Below the pieces are notes generated by a model that made no database searches, was not told the DNA's origin, and saw only the letters and a program-made list of their open reading frames with translations. A stretch of 64,000 nt of DNA from Tubulanus polymorphus (Eukaryota; Nemertea; Palaeonemertea; Tubulaniformes; Tubulanidae): NCBI RefSeq assembly GCF_964204645.1, contig NC_134026.1:27484650-27548649 (forward strand), in the 5' to 3' direction. The translations under genes were made by a program, and so were the position numbers. Shown here piece after piece: positions 45,501 through 58,533 of the stretch (positions are counted from its first letter, which is position 1; each line of letters starts with the position of its first letter).

Positions 45501-48500
45501 TACCAGTATCATCAAATTATTTCCAGAGAACCAGCTGATAAAGGACACAGTGATGTGGAGATTCCACCTGCGACATCATCACTGGCTTACCAGGATGATG
45601 ATATGTCGTAAGTTCTCTATAACTCGCCAGCATTGCTACTGAATCTAACTCGATTTTACTTTGGTGATTGAATGTATTTTTTCGGTATCATATCCTAGAT
45701 CGCCGCTTAAATTGGCGTTGGAAAAACAGAAGAAGTCTTCGCGTAAAGAATGGTTAGTGTCAACACCGAATACCTACATGAAGACTCAGATTGAGGAAAC
45801 CGGTACCTCTAATCCGAAACTGATTACCAAGGTAGGTCAGCTGTCAACTGAGACGGAAATCTGATGGGGAAGATCATCTGCAAATTAAACCACATGAATG
45901 TAAAGTGCTTTAATCCCTTTCGATTTAACATAATATACCTTTGTATTTGTCGTGTCTGCTCCATTGCTTCTATGGAAGTTAATTGAAAAAAAAATCTGCT
46001 AATGGGGAAAATTTTAACCCATTTTATACTCAGATTTTAGTGATTTAACAGCTATTCCAATGAATGTAATGATATATCATTTGCGTATGAATATGATATT
46101 TGATATTATCAATTGTGTAGGTTAGTCGATGTTGTGGTAAAATAGTAACTTGTGCTACAATAGTAAATGGAAAAATTATGTAATTGCTTTGCTTACTAAA
46201 ATCTAGTTCTTTGCGTAATTCAACAAAATGAATAATGTATCTCGAGTTTCTAGGTATCTTCTATCGCAATCGTACATCAATTGCTGAATTAGTCACTCTG
46301 AAAGTCCTATATAAGATTGTGTAGATGATTTTGAAATTGGCTATCGATTTTGTCTCGACAAGGTGTGTGTTCTTGCATGCTTCACTGTGAAGAATTGGCA
46401 TTTATTGTGTCTATGTTAAAAGCATAAAGAGTCTCGACGATACATAACGTCATAATCTTAATCTGTAGTGCCATTAACCGCTTTTTGTTAAAAGAGGACG
46501 CGTGGTTGTTGAAATCATAGCGAGCTAGTCCCTACCTAAAGAAAGAGCAATATTGCTAGATATTTTATTTCTAAAGAAAAGATATTTGTATTATGGACTT
46601 GTCCCCAAAATCCATTATTTATTGTGCTGATAATCAATCACATTTATGTATATGGAAATTTTTACCATACTTATAGTTACTTACATTTCTGAATTTTTAT
46701 ATGACAATATAATTTGAGCGTCAAATCAGTCAACACTCAGATAGAGTACAAATATGGCTTGGCTAGGAGAGCGCATGTCTGAAGAAGTCGTCCTATCATT
46801 ATTTCGATCATTATGTGCTTCCATTATTCATATTGGTGTAATATTTAACTCTTTCCTTCAGGCATTCAATGCTCTTCAGATTCTTAGGTACTTAAGAAAA
46901 ATTATCAGTCGGGTTTTTCGATGATAGCTACAGCCCAACTTTGAAACCAGTGGGTCATGTATGAAGATTACTAACGTTTGTTAATGTGCGTGCTCAAAGT
47001 AAAGAGAGTTCTTGAATTGACACTCATGGAGTATAGCTTTGTACTGTCATACTTGTTTATATTTGTGCAACCTATTACCCCGCTATAATACACAAATATT
47101 AGGTTTTTTACATCCGATGATCTAGGAATAAGTGAATCATGATTACGTTTCGCTAACCGAGGTGATTCCACTATCAGAATCAATAACTTTTAATTTTAAC
47201 TGAAATTATTTTATATAATTGGAAGCTGATGATGCTAGATATTCAATTCTTCACGCTACATATACCATTATCAGCAGAGCTTTACTGGTGCAATTGCAAG
47301 TCAGTGTAATTTTGTGAGGTCAGGATACTTAGTAACTGATACTATAATTGTAAAGGGACCAGATTTCCATCAATGTTCAACGCAAGTTATTTTTACAATT
47401 TTCGAAGGCATTCCTCGCCTGACTCATTCCATAACACGTGATGCCAACCATTAATACACTCAGATTAATGGAGAATGGTCCCTGCACACTGATTGTGTAC
47501 TGACTTTTGCATGTAATTTGAAATTTTTCCACTGATTTTGAATTATTTAAGAAATAAATAAATTTGATTGCTTCATGCTTTTAACCGCACGATTGTTCTT
47601 GTTAACTAGTCAATCAGATAAAAAGGCTCTATCTGGATATCGGATTAGTGTTTTCATTGTATTGTCAAATCTAACCAAAACAATTTTTACGATTCATTAT
47701 CGCTCATTTATATTTTATTGAATTTTCATTAACATGTTATTGCATGCACTCTTGTTTGACAAACTACTGCAATCTAGATAGAGCCTATATGTCTCTCTAT
47801 GGATGCAGTTCTTCGATCATTTTTTCCGATCATTCAGAGCCTTTTTGTCGGTTGGTTGGTTGCAGGAATTCTCGCTCACAGTTTTGGCCTAGGTACATCA
47901 TTCTCCCGAGACCTCAAATCACTTTCGATCACTGTGTTCTCCCTCGTCTCTTGAGATGTAACAAGATTCCATTTTATTTGGAGCCTGAGATATGGTGGAA
48001 AGGAAGCCTATTAAAAGCATCGAATCAGGAGAGCGACACCTGAGGGATTATCATAGGAGTGGATTATTTGAGAGGAATATTAGATTTCAGGGAGTATTAT
48101 TAGATAATGTTTTTATTGATTTTGAATAGTGGGTGGCTGAAGGAGATGCTGGGGAATCACCGGCAAAGTCAAAAACCGGAGAGACTATGAAATTAGAAAA
48201 TCCAAATTCATTCGCACCACAGGGAGAAAATCCTAAGGAGTTGAGGGCCAAACAACAGCAGGTAGGTAGTTGGGGTCGACTTTTCTGTCCTTTCCTATAA
48301 ATACAAATTGGTTACGGGTAGATCTTACAGAGAAATATTCTTATTGCTACAGTTGAGAAACCAATATTACACAGATAAGATAAGCGCTGGACCACAGTCA
48401 CGAATCCTTGAGGGTACTACGTGGGAAGAAGCGCGTAGAATGCAGGTATGTATAATTAAGCTAAGATCGTAATTAGTTCTTACAATTATATAATGTCCTG

Positions 48501-51500
48501 CTATGGTAGACACTTGTTTTGTTTTTTTGTGGCCAGATTATGCTAAATTTGTCTAGAATGATTACAATCTATTGGAATACTGATTCACTGATTTATTTTG
48601 CCTGATGTTGTATTTTGTAGGCTGAAGCTGTAAGTCGTTATTAAGTTTGGTTTGTTTTACATATCTAGTATACTAAACAATATTAGCTTTTATTTACTAA
48701 CTACTATAAGAAGCACTTCCTGGTTAGCTGATTAAATGATACAACTCAAATTTATTTCATTCGATTCGCAGTTAGAAAGAATTTGATTTTTCCCGGAAGT
48801 GCTTGTTTTCAAGGTTTTCTATAAAATGTTCCCATAACGTACAACTTGGAGTTTTGCATTGGGTTAGTTCGGTACCCTAATGTGTGTCAAGGTTGTTTGT
48901 GTATTGGCATGCTATAGAAACAGACTTAGAATAGTAGCTTTTCTTCTTCAAGTTAACTTAATAATTACAACATTACATTAATGATAACCTCAAACAAAAT
49001 AAAGGTCTATTTGGCACATAATTTTGATTTCGTATCCTGATAGTTGGTTACAGAGTTTGGTGTTGGTTTGTTTTTTACATTACTGTTTAGGCCAATGTAA
49101 GAGAATTTGTTCGCTATTTTGTAATAGGATGGTAATCTGAGTGGTGCTGGAGATGTTGTGGTTGTTGGAGCAGCGTCTAAAGGTATTATACAGCGTGAAC
49201 ATCAGCACAATGCAGTTGTATATAGGAGTTACTTCGCACCAAATCCATTTGAAAGTATGACTGATGAAGACATCCAGAAATATAAAGATGAAATAGACCG
49301 CAAAAATCGAGGTAATGTATGGTATTTGATTTAGTTTTCCCCTTGCGTTTGATACATATATTCTCTCATAAATTACCTGAAGATGTGTCCATTTCTGTGA
49401 ATGATTTACAAAATCATATTTCTGCTTATCTGAGGTAGTTTCGACCTTTCTATCATTAGAGAGAAATATTTTTTGCATGTTTCTAAGATTTGTGCGATAT
49501 AAATCTACCCCGTATAAAAGTTATTGCTCTAAATGCATGTGGATTGAAATGAATTCTTACGCTTCGGATTTCATTGAGCTCATCATATACTAATGTTATA
49601 AACTACGGTAACTGTTGACGGAGCGTAGAGTGTTTTGTGATATGTGTGCGTGTGTCTGTTTTTGTATAGGAGATGCTCCTGAAGTAATCGTTGAAGGTGG
49701 TACTGAACTACAACAAGAAACCAACGTCGATGAATTCGAGCAAGGTAAAAATATCTGTACATTAGTTCAGTATTACCTCATATTATCGTAGATATATTTC
49801 TGTTGTAGATCGATTGTACACTCACATCCTTCGTATAGATTTTGTTTCGTAGATTCAGATTATTTTAGGTTAAATATTTTTGTGTGTCCACTGTGATATT
49901 AATTTCAGAGGAAAAGTTGTATCGATTTAATTTTAATGAGCAATTTGATTAATGCAGGTGCACCTAAAATTGAGGAGTTACCTCTAAAACAGCAGATCGC
50001 CTCGAAACCGGAATCGGGTCCTAAACTAGTACCTAAAGACGAATCAGATTCCCCGCCTGAAATAAAAAAGGAGGGCGGTTCGCTACCAGCGACAAGTATT
50101 AAACCGAGACCGAAATCTGGTGGTTCAATGACTCCTCCACCTAGAACTGATAAGGATCGTTGGCCTGAATTGCCGAATCGTGCTAATACTATGCCACCCC
50201 CTGTTCCACCTAAACATAAAAGGGGTTTGTTTATTTCAATTGTCCATTGATAATGGCTTCGGTTAACAGGTTTTTAATGCTTAGCATGCTGGATTGATAT
50301 TTGAAGGTTATCACTTTGAAACAACTGCACTAGACTAGAGGGTCGATATAGGTATGACATATTCTTATAAGGACGAGAGAATCAAGTGATAGGGATCAAG
50401 TTTTTAATATCAATTTTCAATGCACAACTTTTCTGTGAGTTCTGAATATTTTGATATGGAATGTTTTGCTAGGAATTTTCAAGTTAAAAGATATTCACAA
50501 ATGTGCATGTGTGCTGTGGTTGTAATGGCTTGGGTATTTGCAGTAGATAAAATGCAAATGCTTTCGATATATCAGTTGACTAAATTGTTTCTAAGAATAA
50601 GAACAAATCTTATAATATTTACAAAATAGTCCTTAAAAATAGGAAGATAAGATGGGAATATGTGATTAATAAATGTATTATTGATATGTAGGCAATGATG
50701 ATAAAAAACACAAAACTCCTCCACTTAAATGTTGGGGTAGGTAAACAGGACTGAATACTTGGAGTGTATACCTATATACATAATATTGAGTTTCCCTGGG
50801 ATATACATGTAGTATAGTCTACCGATATTCCAGTGAAGCTCTTTGCATGTTTTTGGGAAAACTGGTTTCTCAAGGGTTGATATCTCCTATGCTCTCCTCA
50901 TATATTTGTTTTTGTTTTTAATGGCTCACAGCACATTCCCTCGGATCGCGAAAATCTTTAGAAACAAATCTCGATGACATTGAATTAACCCCTGATGGGC
51001 ATGCACCGACTCCACCTTTGAAGACTGCATCTGTTCGTCAGGGTTGGTATCTCATAAGACATTTCTCTTGGGGTTCGGTTACACTTATTCATTTCGACAG
51101 TTTATTTTTGATTTATTTTTGACGCTTGAAACTGATGCAGCGCTGGATATAATGATAGGGTCCCTACGGCTCCTTGATTCCTTGAAAACTCCTTCTAAAC
51201 CAAAAATATTTTTCAAGGTCCTTGAAAATCCTTGAATTTGAGTAAAATGCCCATAAGTCTTTGAAAACTTAAATTTTGAGAAATTGGCAAATTAAAAAAT
51301 TCTAAGGTTAGGCCTAGTTATTATACACTCAGATTCCACCGAATAAAATTGTTTGCTAAGTTGAACAACACCGATTTAGGAGGAGTCAACAGTAATTGAG
51401 ATACGAAAGTGATATACATACACTTTCTCCTTGAAAAGTCCTGAATTCTGGAAAGACTTACCGGTATCTGTAGGAACCCTGAATAATTATTTCGGTTATC

Positions 51501-54427
51501 GGTGAATCACTAATCATTGCTTAGGATATAAACGCACAATTTTATCTATAACAAGGAGTTTTATGTTCAGTTTTTCATACTAAAGAAAAGGTTCTTTTGC
51601 ACAATTTGAATTTCGTTATAGGTTTGAGGAATAAAAAGTTGAGACAGCCTTTTTCAAAGCATCTCATACTTCGTTAACTTCTCGCATGGTGCAAAGGGTT
51701 TATATCAAGTAACACGTTTTTGATTTTCACCACGTTTAATGGCAATTTTGATTTACTCCTATTGATAATTGTGCCAGTCTGTCAATGTATTTAGAAGATA
51801 GTAATGGTAGAATATTATTTAAACTATTTTTTAATTCACCTTGAGTTGATGTATTTTTGTTATATGTTGTATTATATCCCTGTTGATAGGCACGACACTG
51901 ATATGTTTCTTCATGTTTTCACGAAATATTTTCTTTTTGTTTCGTGTTTGTGTTCAGGTCGGCCAAAGTCACGAGAAACGAATATAGATGATGTATTAGA
52001 TGCTCATCCTGAGGGTTAGTTTGTATATTCTTATATATGCTTTATCATAAGCTGTCCGTACTGGTTGCAGTTGATCGTATTCTGGTCATAGTTGAGCCTG
52101 TTTCACATGAATAATCATATACTCAACAGTTTCATCCAGATTCATCGATTTAAGTGTATTTGTATGACAATGGTTGAAACTATTGACTGTTCACCTTGTA
52201 TAATCAATGCATAATCAAAATATAAATGCTATGATTCTAATAAATTTTACATCAATTATTTACGGCATAATTTGTGATACAGTGCTCTGAGTAATACTCG
52301 GATTTGACGTGCTTTTAAATATGTAGACAGATGCTTTACATAGAACAATTACAATTTTACAGCTTATCTACATATTTATCAGGGTTTAGGTGTTTGAATT
52401 GTGGTGGTTTTAGGTTTATTGTCACGAGTTACATAATTTGTAATACACATTTTTCTTCTATCACATCACTTGTTCTATATTGTTTGTATTGGTGGTCTTT
52501 TTACATACGGTAATCTGACTGTAATGTGTTTTCACTTTCAGCTGAATAATTAATCTATTCTGGTTTTTAATTTGAATATATGATGACAGTATGTGTGAGT
52601 GTATGTGTAAATGGCAGGAGTTCTGTGACCTCTAACTGAATGTTTTCTATCTCTCAGTGTACATTTCATTGATATAGAATGTTGAATCTCTCGCTCAACT
52701 TGAATGACTTTAAAATGGCCACAGTGATAACATTTACATCTATGATTATCATAAATATGTGTTATTTGTTGACAGAACGAATTCAAGTTAGTCGATCACA
52801 ATCGGCTCGTGTGCCGGCCAAAAATAGGGAGCGTAAGTTCACTGAGCTAACACTAGAGGTCCTGGGCAGTTTGAGTTTTATATTACAAAAATCTTATCAC
52901 AATTCATTCATCCATCATAGTTCATCCAATCAATAACATCATTTGCAGCTTGAAGGCTCTTTAAAAATATTCTTGCTAGTAATAACTGATGACTTGTTAT
53001 TGATTACGTCATCGAATATCTAATAAGCCTGTATGTTATAACTACCTATTTGCATTCAGCGCCTTTAAGCTTACAGTTATGATTTAATCGAGAAATTTCA
53101 CTAACCATTTCATAATGATCTAACTATTAATTCTGAAACATATTGTTAAAAATCATGGAGGTGTGTTGGTAATCTGTGATCTAAATAACTTTTCTTATGG
53201 AGTATCTTTGATCGGCATCTAAACCGTTATCATTTGATTCTGATAGTTCCTGTTTGTTGATATAATGAAATGAAATAATTTATAATGATTGAATTTGTTA
53301 TTCAGACAACATCAGTTCTAATGAATTATAACATTGAAATGAATTGACTGAGTATTCTCAATCGAAAAGTTTTAGGCATATAAAATTTTGAATAAATGAA
53401 CAATGAACTGACGTTTTATAGTTGTAGATGAGCTGAAGGCACGAACATTAGAACGTTCACTGTCCCAGGATGAGAAACATCCAAGGGGTAAGACTCATTC
53501 CCCAGGTTTATAGTCTACATCCTGGGTAACCCCCTGTATATTCTTCATCATGTAATCACTATTAGTAATAACAATTCAATAGAGTATCATCTGGAAGAGA
53601 ATGAAAGCCTTCCTGGGAGTATTCCACTCTGTCAATCACTGCTTTAACCTAAATATTATCTTCTCCAATCATTTAGCTACCATATCTATTATTCCATATC
53701 TTGCCATCCTGCCCTGAATTTCTTCAATGAATAGGTGTTGATTTCTTCATGTTGATGAAATAGTGTGTGTGTGGTGTATGTGAGTTCTATTGAGTTACCT
53801 TCTTCTTATGACCGCTTTTATGTCCAACTTATATAAGAGTATTTTTGTAATAATGATCATAATTACATTTACCCAAATAATATCTGACACAACTGTGAGA
53901 TGTACTGATTCATTATTAAATGGTTGTATGCCATTAACTGCTTAATAATTGTGTACTAGAATGATAATTTATTCATAATGATTTTTTGCATGTATCTTTC
54001 AGGATTCATTGAATTAATTACAATACATATAGTATCAGTGTATAGAACCAATGCCTATATAGTGTTTGTTTATCGATTTTGTGTTTATTTATTTTCAGGT
54101 GAACAGCCGCAAGTGAATGGAGAAGGAGAAGGCAAACCGAGATCGCCAGCCAAATCTGACACACTGAAGTCAACAGATACCGAGGGAGGACACAGTGCTG
54201 TACGTATTGCTTCGACAACTTTGAAATTTTGTATCTTAATTGTTGGTTAGATCAAACACTTTTGACTCAATAGAAAATCCTATTAGTTCAGAGCCATAAA
54301 TTCGTGATTGTAGGGTTCACCGTCAAAAGAACATCCACCAACCGAGGATTCCCCCTCGAAGAAGGAGAAAAAGAAGAAATTCAGAATGCCATCGTTCTCT
54401 AAAACTAAGAAGAAGGAAAAGAAGTAA
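39600..54427 (+). CDS. Adducin
   Basis: Adducin caps actin filament plus ends and recruits spectrin to actin in the membrane skeleton. Exons: 39600-39657, 40293-40544, 40824-40981 or 41011-41168, 43547-43777, 43869-44012, 44089-44187, 44314-44493, 45486-45607, 45699-45831, 48130-48261, 48353-48445, optional microexons 48621-48629 and 49091-49096, 49128-49311, 49670-49744, 49958-50224, 50692-50736, 50932-51042, 51958-52014, 52776-52832, 53422-53487, 54099-54199, 54314-54427; 892 aa without microexons. The head is a class II aldolase-like fold with '[11 protein letters not shown]', 'HIHTPA', '[12 protein letters not shown]' and '[10 protein letters not shown]'. The neck has '[10 protein letters not shown]' and 'GYRTGYQY'. 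The Lys-rich end '[19 protein letters not shown]' is the MARCKS-related domain that binds calmodulin and carries the PKC-site Ser. One invertebrate gene corresponds to vertebrate ADD1-3. Confidence 0.96.
40824..40981 (+). other. Adducin exon 3A, mutually exclusive partner A
   Basis: This 158-base exon has acceptor ATTTCAG and donor GTAAGT. It encodes '[18 protein letters not shown]' through '[16 protein letters not shown]'. The end matches the NHIT motif of vertebrate adducins and of class II aldolases. It joins the preceding exon in phase 1 and exon 43547-43777 in phase 0. Confidence 0.93.
41011..41168 (+). other. Adducin exon 3B, mutually exclusive partner B
   Basis: This 158-base tandem copy of exon 3A has the same phases and its own sites (ATTTCAG and GTAAGT). 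The protein is alike over most of its length ('[20 protein letters not shown]', '[13 protein letters not shown]') but ends RSIDTGVT in place of QNVYNHIT. It begins 30 bases after exon 3A ends. Confidence 0.93.
42531..42651. repeat. Two adjoining tandem duplications in an adducin intron
   Basis: A 32-base unit starting ATTTCGTAATGTTTCCG is present twice from 42531. A 34-base unit starting AGACATCTTCGAGTGAAC is present twice, at 42584-42617 and 42618-42651. The two duplications overlap at AGACATCTTC, which suggests stepwise slippage. Confidence 0.9.
48621..48629 (+). other. Candidate 9-base microexon of adducin (Ala-Glu-Ala)
   Basis: GCTGAAGCT sits between TATTTTGTAG and GTAAGT, in an intron whose flanking exons meet at phase 0. 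Inclusion adds Ala-Glu-Ala between 'EEARRMQ' and 'DGNLSG' without shifting the frame. Confidence 0.6.
49091..49096 (+). other. Candidate 6-base microexon of adducin (Ala-Asn)
   Basis: GCCAAT sits between a pyrimidine-rich acceptor (TTTTTTACATTACTGTTTAG) and GTAAGAG, 31 bases before the acceptor of the next exon at 49128. Inclusion adds Ala-Asn in frame. Chance occurrence is more likely than for the 9-base case. Confidence 0.4.
51157..51480. mobile_element. MITE-like element in an adducin intron
   Basis: The left end reads AGGGTCCCTACGG. The right end on the other strand reads AGGGTTCCTACAG. The interior contains several CCTTGAAAA-type words in both orientations and no gene. The ends resemble hAT-type termini, but no clear 8-base target duplication is seen. 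Confidence 0.5.
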
Positions 54428-57400
54428 ATGGTTCATTGCGAAATGAGAAAACTGGTTTATCGTTAATTGAAAAGTGTACATGAAATGACAAACATTATGA
54501 TTGGTGGACAGTCTTAAAGCACTGCTACTACAACTACTAAACTAATTCTCTCATGATATATGTACCAGTATGCTAGTTTTGAATGGCATATTTTATATAT
54601 AATTTCACATGTATTTTAGCCCTTATGATAAGTTTGCAGAGATTTCTAGTAAACAAAAGATGAGTCTAGATATTTGATGAATATGATACAGAAATTAGGG
54701 GGGAGGGATTTCTTGTATTCTATGATGTCTATGTAATTTGTGATGATGTTTTAAATTGCACACATAAGTCTATCTCTGTCTTTCTCTCTTGGCGCTCACT
54801 ATCCCTGTCATATGTGTGAATAGCGCCTTGGTGGAATTTTAGCTATAGTAGCCGTGCTTCAGTTTCTATTTTATTAGTCTTCCTAACTTAGCATTGTACT
54901 ATTACTGAAGAGGTGATTATGTATATGGTATTTAGAGAAGTGCTGGAATGGTAGATTCACAAGGCTTTAGCGTTAAAATAAAAACGCACATTATGTTTTG
55001 TTGATAATTGAATATCCAATGAAACATCAATAGGTGTCGTACATTGTGATGTTGTTTGTAACTAATAGGTGGCATCACTGTGATTTGTCTGCTGATATTA
55101 TCTATTCGAAACACGTCCCAAAATAAGCATTATTTATATTTAGCTATTTGTATTAGTTTACCATGCTTATTTGCTATATTATAAAGTGAAATTTTTTATC
55201 TTTGATTAAAGCTTCTTACTTGCCAAAATGATCCAAGAAACAAAATATGTCTGGGTCTAGTTCCTTCCAGCACTTTTCTAAGATTCAAACTTTGATGAGG
55301 GAAGAATGAGGATATTTGTTCAGCTTTTTCTTATAAATGTGCAATGCCTAGATTAGTATCGTTTTGTACAGAAAAGTGAAAGTACGTGATTATATATGAT
55401 TTCATGATGAAATTTTGTTATGACAAAGATGATAATGTCAGAGGACTACATGCATAAAAACCAGTTTAGGTGAAAGAAAATTGTAAATTTATTTTTGTGA
55501 AGCTAAAGCTTTTGTAAAATTAGTTAGTCCAGTGGCCTAGGATTGAACAAGTATTTGTTGATAGCGTCATTTTGAAAGACCAAATATCGGGCGCAAATGG
55601 ACTTTGTTAAACATTCACGTATTACCTTTCGTTTTATACACATTGAAGAAGTCTTTATGATATGGAAGACATAAAAGTGTAATATATATATCTATATATA
55701 TATTAAACAACTCTTCTCTAATTATTATTGTTGAACAGATTTGTATACAACGGATCAATGGTTGAAAATACTCAAAAATGTGCAGGTTCAATTGATGCAA
55801 ACAAATGTAAACATGCTTTTAACTATATCTTATATGATAAGTATCTTATTTAGCTGCAAGTAAATATTTGTGGATTTTTTTAATGGAATGTATTCTACTG
55901 TGAGTAACAACCAGTTCTCGGCAGAACTAGACAGATTCTCCTTGCATGGTCGCCGTACCAGCTAGTCTTAAGTATTATCATGAGATGAGTTCCGTATGGA
56001 AGCAATGAGTAGTCACTTGCTAATGTCACTTCTCTGCTTTGATTGTGAAATCTGAAAACTGGCAAGTGATAGTGGCAGGTATAAAGGGTTGAAGGTCATC
56101 AGCCTGTGGCAAGTAAGCAGGTACATTCCATCCATGATTTTATATATACATAAAGTAATTTCTAGTACCATCAGGGAAACAGGAGTTTTTAAAAACCATG
56201 CTGATACCATAAATAGTTGTGTGTTGTATGCTGATAATGAGTCAAATTGTTTACATCAATGCTATAAGAGTTTCACTGTAAATTGATATTTAATAATACT
56301 GTGTTTTCCTGGTTGATGTAACCCACTCGACGTATATGACTAAAAATATTATATCACAAAGGTGTTGTATATGATAATTATTGAAGTATCTATGCCTGCT
56401 AAAGTTAAACTCGCTGTCTGTGCAAACTCATAATCTGGACATATCAAATAAAATCCTGCAACATCTATAATTAACATCTCTGTTTTCCACTTAGTTTTGC
56501 TAGGTATCGATGCTTTATCCAGCCTTTGTACTATGCTCAGTTTTGGATGTCACCTTCGATTCCAGTTTCACTTCAGAATTCTTCTAGTTTATGGGAGTAG
56601 TTGTTTTGTAAGTTTTGGGCCAGTAGGACTTTGGCTGTCGCGAGACATGTTCTTTGTTGAGTTTGCCAGATATATGTGAGGAAAGTTGTTTCTCAGAAAG
56701 CTAAATATTCTCTGGCAAGCTTGGCTTGTCTGTTTTGAAAATTGATATTCTAATGGCTTGTTTAATTTCATTTCTGAATACTCTTTAAGAATGGTTGAGA
56801 TTGCGCCTGCTATTCATTATATACTAATAAACATTTTCTATCTAGACTCATGATTTCCTTGAACATTGATAAATATTATAGTAGATGGAATTATCCTCTT
56901 CATGTATTTTTGATATTACTCAAAGCTTCATGTCATTTCTGCATTTTTCAGGCATTTAACCATAGACAATATAGACTAATTCAATTAAAACCAACCACTA
57001 GCTGCTTGTTTGTAAATATCTGCATTATCATGATGATTTTTCCCATTTGTTGGTGATTCAAGGAAATGTGGCTTCAATAGTAGATAAATTTATAATTGCG
57101 TTAAAAAAATGTTTCAATATTGTTTAAAGATTTATGCAACTGGTAGTTTGACTATTCTAAAACACTATATATTAATTATATCAGAAATTCATATGCTCTT
57201 ATAAGTTTTATAGATTTTTTGTTGCAATTTTTGATATGCCCCTTACATGACCCTAATATTTGCTACATTGTCGATCTATCATGATATGTGAACATGATGG
57301 CAATGGAGTGGCGTACCTTGTAAATATAATTCCACTAGCCCATCTGTGAACAGATTTGAGAAACCTCCACCATAATGTTAGTAAACATTACTGCATCGAA

Positions 57401-58533
57401 GAGTAAGACGCTGTGTTGGAGTTTGTTGACTATTTCTCTGGTATCCATACAGATTATCAGTGAAGTTGTTTTGTTTATTGGTTGCTGGTGTTAATGTTGT
57501 TTTAGTCGTAGTTCAATGTGTGCTATCAAAGAATAGCTCGGTGCATGTAATGGGCATATTGTTTCCTCTTCAAAAGCTGGATATCTCATACAACTGTCCA
57601 AATTTATAAAATCTTAGCTACATAAAGAGTCCACTTGATTCGGATCATTTTGAACTGTCAAAATTTGTCCGGTTTTTGGAAAACCTGGATTTAAAGTCAT
57701 TTTGTTGTATATTAATGAACAAATGGACTGCAAATGAGTGTACTAAGTATTTTCTGGTGTAAACAACAGTTGTATGTTGTTTCTGGATTATGAAGAGTTG
57801 TGTAGCTTTTTGTACAATTTTTGGTCAACATTATCCATTTCTATTATAGCTCCTGGCACAATTGATTGGGTAATGGTCAAGGTTGATATGCTAAAATATA
57901 TATACAAAAAACATTTTTATGTTGCCAGCTTCGAATCTGCTGTATCTAATAAACAGTCAATGCTATAATCCAAACTTGTTTCTCACTGTGTCAATTGAAG
58001 AATTAGATCATGAAGCCATATGGACTCATTCAGGCTTTCCTGACTTGGTGACCATTATTGTTCCAATTTTTGATTATCCAGACTCATTTTGTGGTCGTCA
58101 GGACATCAGCTCAGTAATGTTGTTGAGTGAACGAACTAACACCAGGGCCTGTGTTCATGGGTAACAAAGTTACCATCAACGTAGGTGACAACCACTGAGA
58201 AACCACAGCAATAATCGAAAATAATTTTTATAAGTCAAAAAATAAGTTCAAATATGGGCCCAAAACGTAGCTTTAAGTGGAACTTAGTCGACAAACCATG
58301 ATATATCACTTTTCCCAAGAACATAAGAGGAAAATGTTTTACAAAACATTTATTTAGCTGAAGATTCGCAAATAACTTGCTACAAAACATCACGATACAT
58401 ATTTATAACAGAATGTGTTACATGTAATTCACAACTTCCCATCTAGCTAGAATTCTGATGAACTGTAAGCAGTTGGTCATATCAACTATGAATCAATCAA
58501 TATATGCACAATTTTTTTTAATCTAAACTAATT
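54428..58533. other. Adducin 3' UTR and convergent intergenic region
   Basis: These 4.1 kb lie between the adducin and PSMD4 stop codons. The left part is a long adducin 3' UTR, with an AT dinucleotide-rich patch near 55680-55705, and the last part on the other strand is the PSMD4 3' UTR. No gene is seen. Confidence 0.6.
56447..56452 (+). terminator. Candidate poly(A) signal of adducin
   Basis: An AATAAA about 2 kb after the adducin stop codon. Other AATAAA-like words lie further on near 57946, so the 3' UTR end is not fixed. Confidence 0.4.

Noticed and set aside
47744-48043. Open frame and a possible small exon near 47865-47892 in an adducin intron
   Set aside because: In the phase needed by the flanking exons it meets a stop, and the adducin protein is continuous without it.
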